Below, in pieces: positions 38,575 through 46,570 of a stretch of DNA of 64,000 nt. The notes under the pieces were generated by a model. The model made no database searches, was not told the origin of the DNA, and worked only from the letters and a program-made list of their open reading frames with translations. Both the position numbers and the translations under genes were made by a program. The DNA is from Amycolatopsis sp. EV170708-02-1 (GTDB taxonomy: Bacteria; Actinomycetota; Actinomycetes; Mycobacteriales; Pseudonocardiaceae), in assembly GCF_022479115.1 (NCBI RefSeq), contig NZ_CP092497.1, positions 8,742,001 to 8,806,000 of the forward strand, written 5' to 3'. Within the stretch, counting starts at the first letter, position 1. Every line of letters starts with the position of its first letter.

Positions 38575-39131
38575 TTACGTTTTGTTACGCAACGTGCGCA
38601 ATCCGTCGACAATGATCCGCACCAGATGCCGTTCTTCGAGTGAATACCGTTCGGCGGCGAGGCAACCGGCGATCAGGGCGCGCAGGTCGTCGCCGTCGAT
38701 GTCCTCGCGGACGGCGCCCGCGGTCTGTGCCCGCGTCAGCAGCGCCTGCGTCGCCGAGCGGAACTCGTCGCCCGCGCTCGCCTTGAAACCCAGCCCGGTC
38801 GTTTCGGCGAGCGCGTCGCAGAGGGCCCGGTTGCGGGACGCCTGCTGGACGACGCGTTTGAAGAAGTCGAAGAACGCTTCACCGGGATCTTCGGCGGTCA
38901 GCAGCTCGCGGGCCTCGCGCGCGAACTGTTCGAGACGGTCCACGACGACGGCCTGAAACAGCGCTTCCTTGCTGGGGAAATGCCGGTAGACGGTGCCCGC
39001 GCCGACCCCGGCGATACGGGCGATCTCGTCGAGGGGACGGCGAGGCCGTCGACGGCGAAGGCCTCTTCGGCGGCCGCGAGCACCTTCGCTCGGTTGCGGC
39101 GCGCGTCGGCGCGCAGCACGGGCTTGTCCAC
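38575..39131 (-). CDS. TetR-family regulator, interrupted by a one-base frameshift
   Basis: 185 residues once bridged. GTG 39131 with GAGGAGG upstream starts VDKPVLRADARRNRAKVLAA, the first DNA-binding helices. The frame breaks at a run of four G on the plus strand (39033-39036): GLAVP in the first frame joins LDEIARIAGVGAGTVYRHFP in the second if one base is added, restoring an ordinary TetR helix-turn-helix. The rest (ALFQAVVVDRLEQFARE through HLVRIIVDGLRTLRNK) is a normal ligand domain. Target unknown; the neighbouring YdjM gene or the small envelope genes are candidates. Confidence 0.82.
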
Positions 39132-39194
39132 TGTTCCCCCTCCTCAACCGGGTCCGGCGTTCCGATTCAACGCCGCCGGCGACGGAGGCATTCC

Positions 39195-39983
39195 TCAGTG
39201 CACCGCGGTCTGCGTCCCGTCCGGCGTGAGCAGCCCCTGGACCGTGGTGAAGAGGTACTCCCAGACACCCGGGATCAGCACCACCGCGGCGATCGCGAAC
39301 ACCGGGAAGATCAGCCGGTTCTCCACCTTCTTGCCGGTGCGGAACCGCAGCGGCTTCGGCGGCCGGATCTCGTACCAGGTCTCGCCCGCGATCGGGATCG
39401 GGAACAGGAACGGGCAGCCGGACTCGGTCAGCGCGTCGCCGAGGCAGTGCACGAAACACCCGGCCGCGACGGCGATGCCGAGCCAGCCGGAGATCTCCGC
39501 GAGCTGCGCCGCCTTGTCCGGCGGGGCGGTCCACACCCACCAGCCGACGGCGGCGCCGCTGACCGGCAGGAGCCAGTCGCCGAGCGCGCCTTCCGCGAGC
39601 AGCAGGCCGAGGACGACCACGCCGAACACGGCCCAAGGCCCGCCCTCGGCGGTACCCCAGGAGGTCAGGAAACCGAGACCGACGGCGAACAGGACGGTGT
39701 GCGAAAGATGGCGGTGCTTACCGGTGACCTTCTCGTCGCGGGGTCCCTTGGTCAGCGCGTAGAGAGCCGCGGAAACACGGCGAAGCAGCCATGAGATCGC
39801 GCCGGTGAACCAGCCGAGCAGCTTCGACGCGCGAGCGCCCGGGTGGTCGAGGTCGGGCAGGAGGGCGAAACCCGCCGTGGTGGCGGCGAAGACGACCGCC
39901 TGGTGCACCGTGCCCGCCCCGACGGCGGGCGCGAGCGCGAGGCCCGCGCACCACCCCGTCAGGGCATGCGTCCGCCCCATCAT
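39195..39983 (-). CDS. YdjM-family membrane protein (metal-dependent hydrolase family, PF04307)
   Basis: 262 residues. The start MMGRTHALTGWCAGLALAP and LLPDLDHPGARASK carry the conserved His/Asp residues of the YdjM/LexA-regulated hydrolase family; later HRHLSHTVLFA and CFVHCLGDALTESGCPFLFP add further His and Asp. Four to six hydrophobic segments indicate a membrane protein. The function is thought to be hydrolytic, with substrate unknown. It overlaps the stop of the STAS gene upstream by 4 bp (ATGA), so it is co-translated with a stress-signalling protein. Confidence 0.85.
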   Translation of the reverse strand: MMGRTHALTGWCAGLALAPAVGAGTVHQAVVFAATTAGFALLPDLDHPGARASKLLGWFTGAISWLLRRVSAALYALTKGPRDEKVTGKHRHLSHTVLFAVGLGFLTSWGTAEGGPWAVFGVVVLGLLLAEGALGDWLLPVSGAAVGWWVWTAPPDKAAQLAEISGWLGIAVAAGCFVHCLGDALTESGCPFLFPIPIAGETWYEIRPPKPLRFRTGKKVENRLIFPVFAIAAVVLIPGVWEYLFTTVQGLLTPDGTQTAVH

Positions 39984-40387
39984 CTTGCTGCCCCCAGGTG
40001 TCGCGGATCACGAGCCCACGACCGTAGCGGGGGATCAGGCGGGGGCTCCTCCGACACGCTGAGGTGCTCGGCGACGCCGGTGAGCTCGATCACGCGGCTC
40101 ACCTGCGGACTGGGCACCAGTTCGAGCTCGACCGCCTTCTCGGCGGCCTGGCGCTGCGCCTGGAGCACCACGTTCAGCGCCGAGGAGTCGAAGAAGGTCA
40201 CGCCGGTCAGGTCGGCGACCACCCGGCCCGACGGTTTGTCCGTGATCAGGGCCCCGAGGGTCTCCTGAAGCTGCGGGCTCGTCAGCAGGTCTAGCTCACC
40301 GGTGACCACCACACGCGGTTCAGACGCGTCGGCGTCCAGCGTGATGCTGAAACCGGGCGGCGTGGTGTTCTGGTCCGCTGCGGGCAT
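39980..40387 (-). CDS. STAS-domain anti-sigma factor antagonist
   Basis: 135 residues from ATG 40387 (GAGGAG 7 nt upstream). The STAS fold is clear: RVVVTGELDLLTSPQLQETL, then RVVADLTGVTFFDSSALNVV, in which the Ser of DSSAL is the usual phosphorylation site, and VELELVPSPQVSRVIELTG. In the partner-switching pathway such proteins bind the RsbW-type anti-sigma kinase when unphosphorylated and so free the sigma factor. A SigF/RsbW pair lies about 0.7 kb away, and is the likely target. Confidence 0.88.
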   Translation of the reverse strand: MPAADQNTTPPGFSITLDADASEPRVVVTGELDLLTSPQLQETLGALITDKPSGRVVADLTGVTFFDSSALNVVLQAQRQAAEKAVELELVPSPQVSRVIELTGVAEHLSVSEEPPPDPPLRSWARDPRHLGAAR

Positions 40388-40601
40388 GCACATTCTCCTC
40401 ATCAGGTGAGAACCGACGCTCAGCGCCGGAACGCGCCTGTGGTCTCAAGCGACGGCCGCGCCCAGTCCGGACACGGACGCACGCTCTTCTTCGGCGGGTA
40501 GGCGTGGCTGTCCCCGCAACGACAGTCCCAACCCTAACCCAGTACGGACGGGGCGCCACGATCGCCGTCGTGCGCGTCGCCGACCGGTGCCCGGGGCGCG
40601 C

Positions 40602-40910
40602 TCAATGTGCCGTCAAGGCCTTGCGCCCGGCGCGGCGTTCGCGGAGGAACAGCTCGCGGCGCTCGATCTCGCCAAGGCCACCCCAGATGCCGTACGGCTC
40701 CTGCACCGCCAGCGCGTGCTTGCGGCACTGCGCCAGCACGGGGCAGGTGTGGCAGATCGCCTTGGCCCGCGATTCGCGCCGCTCACGGGCGGAACCGCGT
40801 TCGTTGTCCGTGTGGAAGAACAAGCTGCTGTCCGCGCCTCGGCACGACCCACGGAGCTGCCAGTCCCACTCTTCCGCCACCACGTTCGGCAGCCGGCTCA
40901 CGTCAGCCAT
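40602..40910 (-). CDS. WhiB-family iron-sulfur regulator (WhiD/WhiB3-like)
   Basis: 102 residues from ATG 40910. Four cluster cysteines are at 23, 53, 56 and 62 (SCRGADSSLFF; ICHTCPVLAQC), followed by the turn motif EPYGIWGGLGEIERREL and a basic tail (RERRAGRKAL) for DNA binding. The block DSSLFFHTDNERG and the RESRAKAICHTCP spacing resemble WhiD/WhiB3, regulators of sporulation or redox response that work with the primary sigma factor. The longer frame upstream is not protein-like. It is divergent from the rsbW-sigF operon. Confidence 0.9.
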   Translation of the reverse strand: MADVSRLPNVVAEEWDWQLRGSCRGADSSLFFHTDNERGSARERRESRAKAICHTCPVLAQCRKHALAVQEPYGIWGGLGEIERRELFLRERRAGRKALTAH

Positions 40911-40980
40911 GTCGGTCCCCGCCTTCCAAGGAGATCGTTTGTCGCCGGTTACATGCCCGCCCCTGCACGGCTCAAACGTG

Positions 40981-41007
40981 GGTTTGGTTTGCTCACACCC
41001 AGGGCAT
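40981..41007 (+). promoter_or_regulatory. SigF-type promoter candidate for rsbW-sigF
   Basis: GGTTT (40981-40985), a 16-nt spacer and GGGCAT (41002-41007) match the actinobacterial SigF promoter GGTTT-N15-17-GGGTA with one substitution. It lies about 94 bp upstream of the rsbW GTG and would give the autoregulation usual for this operon. Confidence 0.5.
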
Positions 41008-41100
41008 TGAATCCAACGCCGGGCGCGTTGCGCCTCCTTTGAGGGTGGCGGCGGGGGCATCGGTGGAGGATCGGCAGCGCAGCTCGAGAGAGGAACAAAC

Positions 41101-41517
41101 GTGGTGGACAACACCCCGCCCGGCGGGGAGGGCGCTCAACTCATCGAGGTACGCACGGCCGCGGTACCGCACGTGGTACCGACCCTCCGGACGATCGTCG
41201 CGGATATCGCGATGCGCCAGGACTTCGACCTGGACGCCGTCGAAGATCTCCGGATGGCGGTGGACGAGGCCTGCTCCATGCTGCTCCCCTCGGCCGCCGA
41301 CGGTCATCTGACCTGCGTTTTCTCGTGGAAGGACGGGCGGATCGAGGTGACCGTCTCGGTGCTTTCGGACTCCCCGGAACCCGACGACGAGACCGGTCTG
41401 TCCTGGCAGCTGCTCACCGCGCTCGCGACGTCCGCGCGGCGGAGTGTCACCCCGGCCGACGGCGGCTACCTGTCCAGGGTGGAACTCATCCGGGAGAGCG
41501 AGGCGGCCCGGCCGTGA
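41101..41517 (+). CDS. rsbW: RsbW/UsfX-type anti-sigma factor
   Basis: 138 residues from GTG 41101, after a GAGAGGA site. A GHKL fold is recognisable: ALRTIVADI-like first helix (VPTLRTIVADIAMRQDFDLD), MAVDEACSMLLPSA where the N-box would be, and a beta sheet (TCVFSWKDGRIEVTVSVLSD). The usual N-box Asn is missing, as in mycobacterial UsfX, so kinase activity may be weak. It overlaps the sigma gene in a GTGA junction and should hold that sigma factor inactive until the STAS antagonist binds it. Confidence 0.85.
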   Translation: MVDNTPPGGEGAQLIEVRTAAVPHVVPTLRTIVADIAMRQDFDLDAVEDLRMAVDEACSMLLPSAADGHLTCVFSWKDGRIEVTVSVLSDSPEPDDETGLSWQLLTALATSARRSVTPADGGYLSRVELIRESEAARP

Positions 41518-42287
41518 CCGAACCCGTCGAGCAAGACGGCGCGGATGTCCCGGCCCTGTTCGAGCGCATGTGCGCGCTGCCCCCGAACGCCCCCGAACGC
41601 GAGGCGCTGCGGGACGAGCTGGTGCGCGCGCACCTCGAACTCGCGCGCAATCTGGCGCGCAAGTTCCGCAACCGGGACGAGTCGATGGAGGATCTGGTCC
41701 AGATCGCGACGATCGGGCTGATCCACGCCGTCGACCGGTTCGACCCCGGCCAGGGCAGCGACTTCCTGGCCTTCGCGGTCCCCACCATCTCCGGCGAGCT
41801 GCGGCACCACTTCCGCGACAACAGCTGGTCGGTCCGGGTGCCGCGGCGGCTCAAGGAGCTGAACGCGAACATCTCGGCCGCGCGCGAGGAGCTGACCGTC
41901 CGGCTCTCCCGCGCGCCGAAACCCAGTGAGATCGCCACGCATCTCGGCGTCCCGATCGACGAGGTCTACGAGGGCCTTCGCGCCGGTCAGGGCCGGTACG
42001 GGGCCTCGCTGGACAACCTGCTGGAGAACTCGGCGCACACCCGCTTCGGCGAGGCGGACGCCAATCTGAGCCAGGCGGAGCTGCGCGAGGCGCTGCGGCC
42101 GATGCTGGAACGGCTGCCCGACCGCGAGCGCAAGATCGTCGCGCTGCGGTTCGGGTCCGGGATGAGCCAGTCGGATATCGCGCGCCGTGTCGGCGTTTCC
42201 CAGATGCAGGTGTCAAGGCTGCTGGCCGCCACGCTCAAGAAACTGCGCGAAGGATTGACCGAGACGGAACTCACGGACGGAGCCTGA
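41514..42287 (+). CDS. sigF: SigF/SigB-family stress sigma factor
   Basis: 257 residues. Region 2 contains ARNLARKFRNRDESMEDLVQ and IGLIHAVDRFDPGQGSDFLA with VPTISGELRHHFRDNSWSVR, all typical of the SigB/SigF/SigG group. Region 3 (RAPKPSEIATHLGVPIDEVY) and region 4 (LPDRERKIVALRFGSGMSQS, DIARRVGVSQMQVSRLL) are complete. The GTG start overlaps the rsbW stop. It likely drives the general stress or developmental regulon, including its own promoter. Confidence 0.92.
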   Translation: MTEPVEQDGADVPALFERMCALPPNAPEREALRDELVRAHLELARNLARKFRNRDESMEDLVQIATIGLIHAVDRFDPGQGSDFLAFAVPTISGELRHHFRDNSWSVRVPRRLKELNANISAAREELTVRLSRAPKPSEIATHLGVPIDEVYEGLRAGQGRYGASLDNLLENSAHTRFGEADANLSQAELREALRPMLERLPDRERKIVALRFGSGMSQSDIARRVGVSQMQVSRLLAATLKKLREGLTETELTDGA

Positions 42288-42364
42288 TTCGACCTCGGCC
42301 CTTGTGGGTATCAGGGAGGCGAACAGCGGATCTGGGAGTCTCTCGTGAGGGGAGGTGCGGAACC

Positions 42365-42790
42365 ATGACGATGTCCAAGACGCGATCGGAGGGCTCGTTG
42401 CCGGTGGTCTCCCTGCCCCTTCCGGTCGATGTGACTGCCCCCGCCGTCGCGCGGCAGGCCGTGCGGGCGACCCTGGGGAGCCTCGGCCTCGACGGCCCGG
42501 CTGTCGACGACGTCCTCTTGGCCACCTCCGAGCTGGTCACGAACGCCTTCGAGCACGGCGAGAAGCCGGACAGGCTCGAAGTCGAATACTCCGGCGGAAG
42601 GCTCACCCTGCGGGTCTTCGACTCCGGGACGAACCGGCCGAAGCTGAAGGAGCCGTCGCCGATGGCGGCGCGCAGCCGCGGTCTTCAGCTGGTGCACGCG
42701 TTGTCCGACGACTGGGGACACGAGCTCTGCTCGGGCGGGAAGTACGTCTGGGCCGTGTTCAGTCTTGCCCGAGCCGACGCTTCAGCTTGA
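42365..42790 (+). CDS. GHKL ATPase-domain anti-sigma regulatory factor
   Basis: 141 residues from ATG 42365, with GGGGAGG upstream. The ATP-binding boxes are intact: VLLATSELVTNAFEHG (N box), LTLRVFDSGTNRP (G1 region), and ARSRGLQLVHALSDDWG (G2 region). Such stand-alone HATPases are serine kinases that phosphorylate STAS antagonists or bind sigma factors. Being third after rsbW and sigF, it probably adds a second regulatory input to the SigF circuit. Confidence 0.88.
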   Translation: MTMSKTRSEGSLPVVSLPLPVDVTAPAVARQAVRATLGSLGLDGPAVDDVLLATSELVTNAFEHGEKPDRLEVEYSGGRLTLRVFDSGTNRPKLKEPSPMAARSRGLQLVHALSDDWGHELCSGGKYVWAVFSLARADASA

Positions 42791-43235
42791 GCGCGGCGTC
42801 CGTCTCGGCGATGCGCTCCCGGAGCGGTTTCCGCTCCAAGGCTTCGACGGCGGCGACCAGCACCTCCCTGAGCGGGTACGGCAGTTCGGCTTCCAGCTGC
42901 GCGGCCGCGGCGCTGGTCGCCGCCCATTCCGCTTCGAGTGTCGGCATCAGACGGAGCGTCTTCTCGGTCAGCGAGACGATCCTCTGCCGGGCGTCGGTGC
43001 CCGGCCGCAGCGAGACGAGGTCCTGCCGCGCCATCTGCGCGATGGTCTGACTGGCCGCGGAATGGGTGACGCCGACTTCGGCGGCGAGGTCGCGGATGGG
43101 CAGCGGCCCGTGCTCGACGATCGCGCGGACGAACGGGGTGAACCGCGGGCGGTAGTCCCCCAGCCCGATGTCCTCGAAGAACGCGGAGACGTCCGCTTCG
43201 GTCACGTCGAGGACGTGCCTGAGCAAAGTGCCCAT
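42759..43235 (-). CDS. MarR-family winged-helix regulator
   Basis: 158 residues from about ATG 43235. Order: FFEDIGLGDYRPRFTPFVRA, wHTH (LPIRDLAAEVGVTHSAASQT; IAQMARQDLVSLRPGTDARQ; IVSLTEKTLRLM), and C-terminal dimer helices (REVLVAAVEALERKPLRERI). Its 3' end overlaps the convergent HATPase by 32 bp. It is divergent from a nitroreductase gene with 55 bp between, making that gene the probable target. The exact start is uncertain because GAGGG abuts this ATG. Confidence 0.85.
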   Translation of the reverse strand: MGTLLRHVLDVTEADVSAFFEDIGLGDYRPRFTPFVRAIVEHGPLPIRDLAAEVGVTHSAASQTIAQMARQDLVSLRPGTDARQRIVSLTEKTLRLMPTLEAEWAATSAAAAQLEAELPYPLREVLVAAVEALERKPLRERIAETDAALKLKRRLGQD

Positions 43236-43290
43236 CCCTCGTTCGCGCGGCGGCCTCCCCACCAGCGGATCATAACGACATAATCCTCGG

Positions 43291-43926
43291 ATGACGCCCG
43301 AAGAGCTGCTGACGACCACCCGGACCGTCCGCAAACGACTGGACCTGACCCGGCCGGTGCCTCTCGAACTGGTCAAACACGCCCTGCAGGTCGCGCTGCA
43401 GGCGCCGAGCGGGTCGAACACGCAGCGCTGGCACTGGCTCGTGATCACCGATCCCGGGCAGCGGGCCGAGCTCGGGAAGCTCTACCAGCGGGCTTGCCGC
43501 GAGTACCTGGATTCCCCTCGGGCGGCGGGGAAGCTGTTCGCGGACGACCCGGAGCGGTCGAAGGTGCAGAAGCGCGTCGGCTCCAGCGTCGAGTACCTGG
43601 CCGACAAGATGGGCGAAGTGCCCGTGCACGTCATCCCGTGCCTGGAGACGAACAGCGCGGAACTGCCGGCCGGGAACCAGGCCGGACTGTGGGGGAACTT
43701 GCTGCCGGCGGTGTGGAGCTACATGCTCGCGGCGCGGGCGGTCACGCTCGGCACGGCGTGGACGACGCTGCACCTCGCGTACGAGAAGGAGGCCGCGGAG
43801 ATCCTCGGCCTGCCGGAGAACGTGCACCAGGCCGCGCTCATCCCGACCGCGTTCTACACCGGCGACACCTTCAAGCCCGCCGCGCGTCAGCCGCTCGAAG
43901 ACGTCATGCGGCTGGATCGCTGGTGA
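43291..43926 (+). CDS. Nitroreductase-family FMN oxidoreductase
   Basis: 211 residues. The FMN-binding N-terminus TTRTVRKRLDLTRPVPLELV and APSGSNTQRWHWLVI are family marks, as are WSYMLAARAVTLGTAWTT and the final GDTFKPAARQPLEDVMRLD. It reduces nitroaromatics, quinones or similar acceptors with NAD(P)H. It is divergent from a MarR regulator and its 3' end overlaps the convergent alpha/beta-hydrolase by 23 bp. Confidence 0.9.
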   Translation: MTPEELLTTTRTVRKRLDLTRPVPLELVKHALQVALQAPSGSNTQRWHWLVITDPGQRAELGKLYQRACREYLDSPRAAGKLFADDPERSKVQKRVGSSVEYLADKMGEVPVHVIPCLETNSAELPAGNQAGLWGNLLPAVWSYMLAARAVTLGTAWTTLHLAYEKEAAEILGLPENVHQAALIPTAFYTGDTFKPAARQPLEDVMRLDRW

Positions 43927-44560
43927 GGTAGGACTCCAAGCGGTCCGCGAGTTCCTTGGGGTGGCTCAACGGCACGGCGTGGCAGCCGTCGATCTCGTCG
44001 GGCGCGAAACCGAGCCTGTCCTGGACGACCCGGCGTTGGAACTCAGGCGTGAAGAAGCGGTCTTCGCGCGCGATGAGCGCCTTCGTCGGGACGTCCGGCC
44101 ACTTGTCCAGCGGCCACGGCTGTCCCCATTCGGCGCTGACCTGGTTCCGGGCGTGCGAACCCGCCTCCGCGACGATGTCCGCGGGGACGCCGCCGTAGAA
44201 CTGCTCTTCTTCGCTGAGGCTTTCGTCGGATTTGAAACCCGTGTTACCCCACCAGTCCCCCGGCGACTCGCCCGGCTTCGGGACCATCGGCGTCAGCATC
44301 ACGAGCAGCCGCGGCGAGAGCTTCTCGGCCACCAGCGGCGCGGTGAAACCGCCGTAGGAATGGCCCAGCACCACCAGGTCCTCGCGGTCGCCGATCGCGT
44401 TCACGACGGCGTCGACGTGTTCTCCGAAGCCCGCCTTCTCGTCGTCGATCGGCAGGTTCACCGCGACGACGTCGTGCCCGCGGCCGGTCAGCTCCGCCTC
44501 GAGGAGGTGGAAGTCCCAGGCGCTGCCGCCACCGCCGTGGATCAGTACGAAGGTCGCCAT
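43904..44560 (-). CDS. Alpha/beta hydrolase (esterase-like)
   Basis: 218 residues from ATG 44560. The oxyanion segment FVLIHGGGGSAWDFHLLE, nucleophile elbow VVLGHSYGGFTAPLVAEK (Ser in GHSYGG), acid in LIAREDRFF and base His in CHAVPLSHPKELADRL form a full triad. This small salicylate-esterase/MenH-like type hydrolyses esters in the cytoplasm. Substrate unknown. It stands between the nitroreductase and a secreted nuclease without visible operon partners. Confidence 0.88.
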   Translation of the reverse strand: MATFVLIHGGGGSAWDFHLLEAELTGRGHDVVAVNLPIDDEKAGFGEHVDAVVNAIGDREDLVVLGHSYGGFTAPLVAEKLSPRLLVMLTPMVPKPGESPGDWWGNTGFKSDESLSEEEQFYGGVPADIVAEAGSHARNQVSAEWGQPWPLDKWPDVPTKALIAREDRFFTPEFQRRVVQDRLGFAPDEIDGCHAVPLSHPKELADRLESYLTSDPAA

Positions 44561-44588
44561 CGCCCCAGCCAACCCGATTCCGGGCGGA

Positions 44589-45257
44589 TCAGCAACGACC
44601 GAGCATGTCGCTGAGCGCGCTCTTCTCCGCGGTCGTGATCGTGAGGCCGTAGTAGTGCTTCACGGTGATCCAGTCGGTGGCGTAGGTGCACCAGAACGAC
44701 ACGAGCGGCGGCTTCCACTGATCCGGCGCCTTGTCGCTCTTCTCCTGGTTGACGTTGTCGGTGACGGCGAACAGCTGCGGCCGGGTCAGGTCGTTCGCGA
44801 ACTGGCGCCGCTTCTCGTCGGTCCACGACTTCGCGCCGCTGACCCAGCTTTGGGCGAGCGGCACCATGTGGTCGATGTCGATGTCGGTCGGCTTCGTCCA
44901 GGTCTCGCCGTCGTAGACGCTCGTCCAGCTACCGGAGGTCGGGGCGCAGTCGGAACCGGCCTTGACGTCCTTGCCGTCGCGTTTGAGCACGAACTCGCGG
45001 GTGTTGCAGTTGTTCCCCTGGTTGTCCCAGTGCGGGTACTTCTTGCGGTCGTAGCCGTCCATCGAACCGCGCGGGGCGACGGTGAGTTCGTCCAGCTGCT
45101 TGCGCGCGTCGGCCGCGCTGGCCGGGTTCGCGGGCTTCGGCTGCAGCGCGTCGCCCTTGCCGCTCACGAACCAGAACACCGCGAGCACGACGGCGGCGAG
45201 GGTGATCAGCAGGAGCAACCGCTGAGCAGTGGTCATCTGGCTGGTACGCGTGGCCAC
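44589..45257 (-). CDS. Membrane-anchored or secreted HNH-family nuclease (DUF1524/GmrSD type)
   Basis: 222 residues from GTG 45257, with GAGAGGA 8 nt upstream. An N-terminal membrane segment (RLLLLITLAAVVLAVFWFVS) leads to a nuclease domain: PHWDNQGNNCNTREFVLKRD, TDIDIDHMVPLAQSWVSGAK (the DxDH-type active site), and NDLTRPQLFAVTDNVNQEKS with the conserved Asn. This family is common as extracellular nuclease in actinomycetes, for nutrient release or DNA degradation outside the cell. It is divergent from the Sel1-repeat gene. Confidence 0.88.
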   Translation of the reverse strand: MATRTSQMTTAQRLLLLITLAAVVLAVFWFVSGKGDALQPKPANPASAADARKQLDELTVAPRGSMDGYDRKKYPHWDNQGNNCNTREFVLKRDGKDVKAGSDCAPTSGSWTSVYDGETWTKPTDIDIDHMVPLAQSWVSGAKSWTDEKRRQFANDLTRPQLFAVTDNVNQEKSDKAPDQWKPPLVSFWCTYATDWITVKHYYGLTITTAEKSALSDMLGRC

Positions 45258-45413
45258 CGCGCGGTTCCTCTCGACGGGGATTGGGGAGCGCCAAGTATCG
45301 CCGCGGCGGGCGCGGAAACCGGGTGCGACACGGCGATGACACCCGGTAGTTGTTGTCACATCGGGGCCCTGAGCAGCGACTACCCCAGGGACGCTGCCGG
45401 AAGGAGCGGGCTT

Positions 45414-46406
45414 GTGGGCGCCGAAAAACGTAAGTGGAACACCAGGGTCGACGACTATCTGAACCGGAAGGCCGCGGAGCGCGGGCACGTGATCGCCATG
45501 GCGCGTATGGGATCCACCGCGCTGGAGCGTGGTGATCTCGACGAGGCCGAGACGTGGTTCCGCAAGGCCGCCGAGGGCGGGGACAGGGTCGCGATGGGCA
45601 ACCTGGCGCGTCTGCTGAACGAGCGCGGCGTACCGGAACAGGCCGAACGCTGGTACCGCGAAGCCGCGACCGCCGGTGATTCGCATGCCATGTCGCATCT
45701 GGGAAATGTCTGTGCGCGCCGAGGCGATCGGGAGGCGGCGGAGGACTGGTGGCGCCGCGCCGCCGCCGAGGGCCGCGTCGAGGCGATGGCGGAACTCGCG
45801 CGGTCCCGGCACCGAAGCGGCGATCTCGAAGAGGCCGAGTACTGGGCGGGCGCGGCCGCCGAAGCGGGCAGCGTCGAAGGCATGATCACGCTCGGCGCGG
45901 TGCTGTGCGACACCGGCCGGACGGCCGAAGCGGATCCCTGGTGGCGCAAGGCGAGCGAAGAGGCCGACGCGGCGTCGCTGATCAAACTCGGCCACCAGGC
46001 CCAGCAGCGGGGCGACCTCGCGCGCGCCGAAAGCTGCTTTCACGCGGCCGCGGCCGCCGGTGCCCCCGACGCCGCCGTCCGCCTCGGCCTGGTGCTGCAC
46101 CGCCGCGGCGAACTCGACGCCGCCGAACGCTGGTATCTCAAGGCCGCCAAACGGGGCGACGCCGCCGCGATGACGAACCTGGGTGTGCTGGCCAACGACC
46201 GGAACGATCCCGGCGAGGCCACCGCCTGGTACCGGAAGGCCGCGGAGCTCGGCAGTGTTCCCGCGTACACCAACCTCGGCAGGCTGGCCGCCGACCACGG
46301 GAACTTCCAGGAGGCCGAACACTGGTTCCGCGCGGCCGCCGACACCGGCGACCAGGCGGGGCTGAAGGATCTGGAGGAGCTGTACCGCAACCGCCAGCGG
46401 TACTAG
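45414..46406 (+). CDS. Sel1/TPR-repeat protein
   Basis: 330 residues from GTG 45414, with AAGGAG 8 nt upstream. After a basic opening (GAEKRKWNTRVDDYLNRKA) about eight Sel1-like repeats of 36 residues fill the protein, each on the plan A-E-WYRKAAE-G-AMTNLG (DEAETWFRKAAEGGDRVAMG; EQAERWYREAATAGDSHAMS; AAERWYLKAAKRGDAAAMTN). Such scaffolds bind partner proteins. The stop TAG lies in the terminal repeat of a small mobile element just downstream, so the last codons may have been altered by insertion. Confidence 0.85.
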   Translation: MGAEKRKWNTRVDDYLNRKAAERGHVIAMARMGSTALERGDLDEAETWFRKAAEGGDRVAMGNLARLLNERGVPEQAERWYREAATAGDSHAMSHLGNVCARRGDREAAEDWWRRAAAEGRVEAMAELARSRHRSGDLEEAEYWAGAAAEAGSVEGMITLGAVLCDTGRTAEADPWWRKASEEADAASLIKLGHQAQQRGDLARAESCFHAAAAAGAPDAAVRLGLVLHRRGELDAAERWYLKAAKRGDAAAMTNLGVLANDRNDPGEATAWYRKAAELGSVPAYTNLGRLAADHGNFQEAEHWFRAAADTGDQAGLKDLEELYRNRQRY

Positions 46407-46570
46407 GCCGTGTCCTGCAAGGCTTGTTCGCGGTCTTCGCGCCCAGGTGCTCCCTGACGGCACGGCCGGGCTCGGCCGAGTACGACCCGGTACGAGGCCG
46501 ACCCGCCCGCACCGCCAGGAACCACCTGGATCACGAAGCCCATCGAACAGCCTTACAGGACACGGCCTAG
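46403..46570. mobile_element. 168-bp MITE-like element with 22-bp terminal inverted repeats
   Basis: CTAGGCCGTGTCCTGCAAGG (start of the left arm, 46403-46424) and its inverted partner at 46549-46570 agree at 21 of 22 positions. CTAG at both outer ends may be a target duplication. The inner 124 bp carry no gene. Terminal repeats with GGCCGTGTCCTG recall actinobacterial IS ends, so this is a non-autonomous remnant. Both flanking convergent genes end in its TAG. Confidence 0.75.

Noticed and set aside
42306..42311. SigF -10 (GGGTAT) before the second GHKL gene
   Set aside because: No GTTT-type -35 is found at 15-17 bp upstream.
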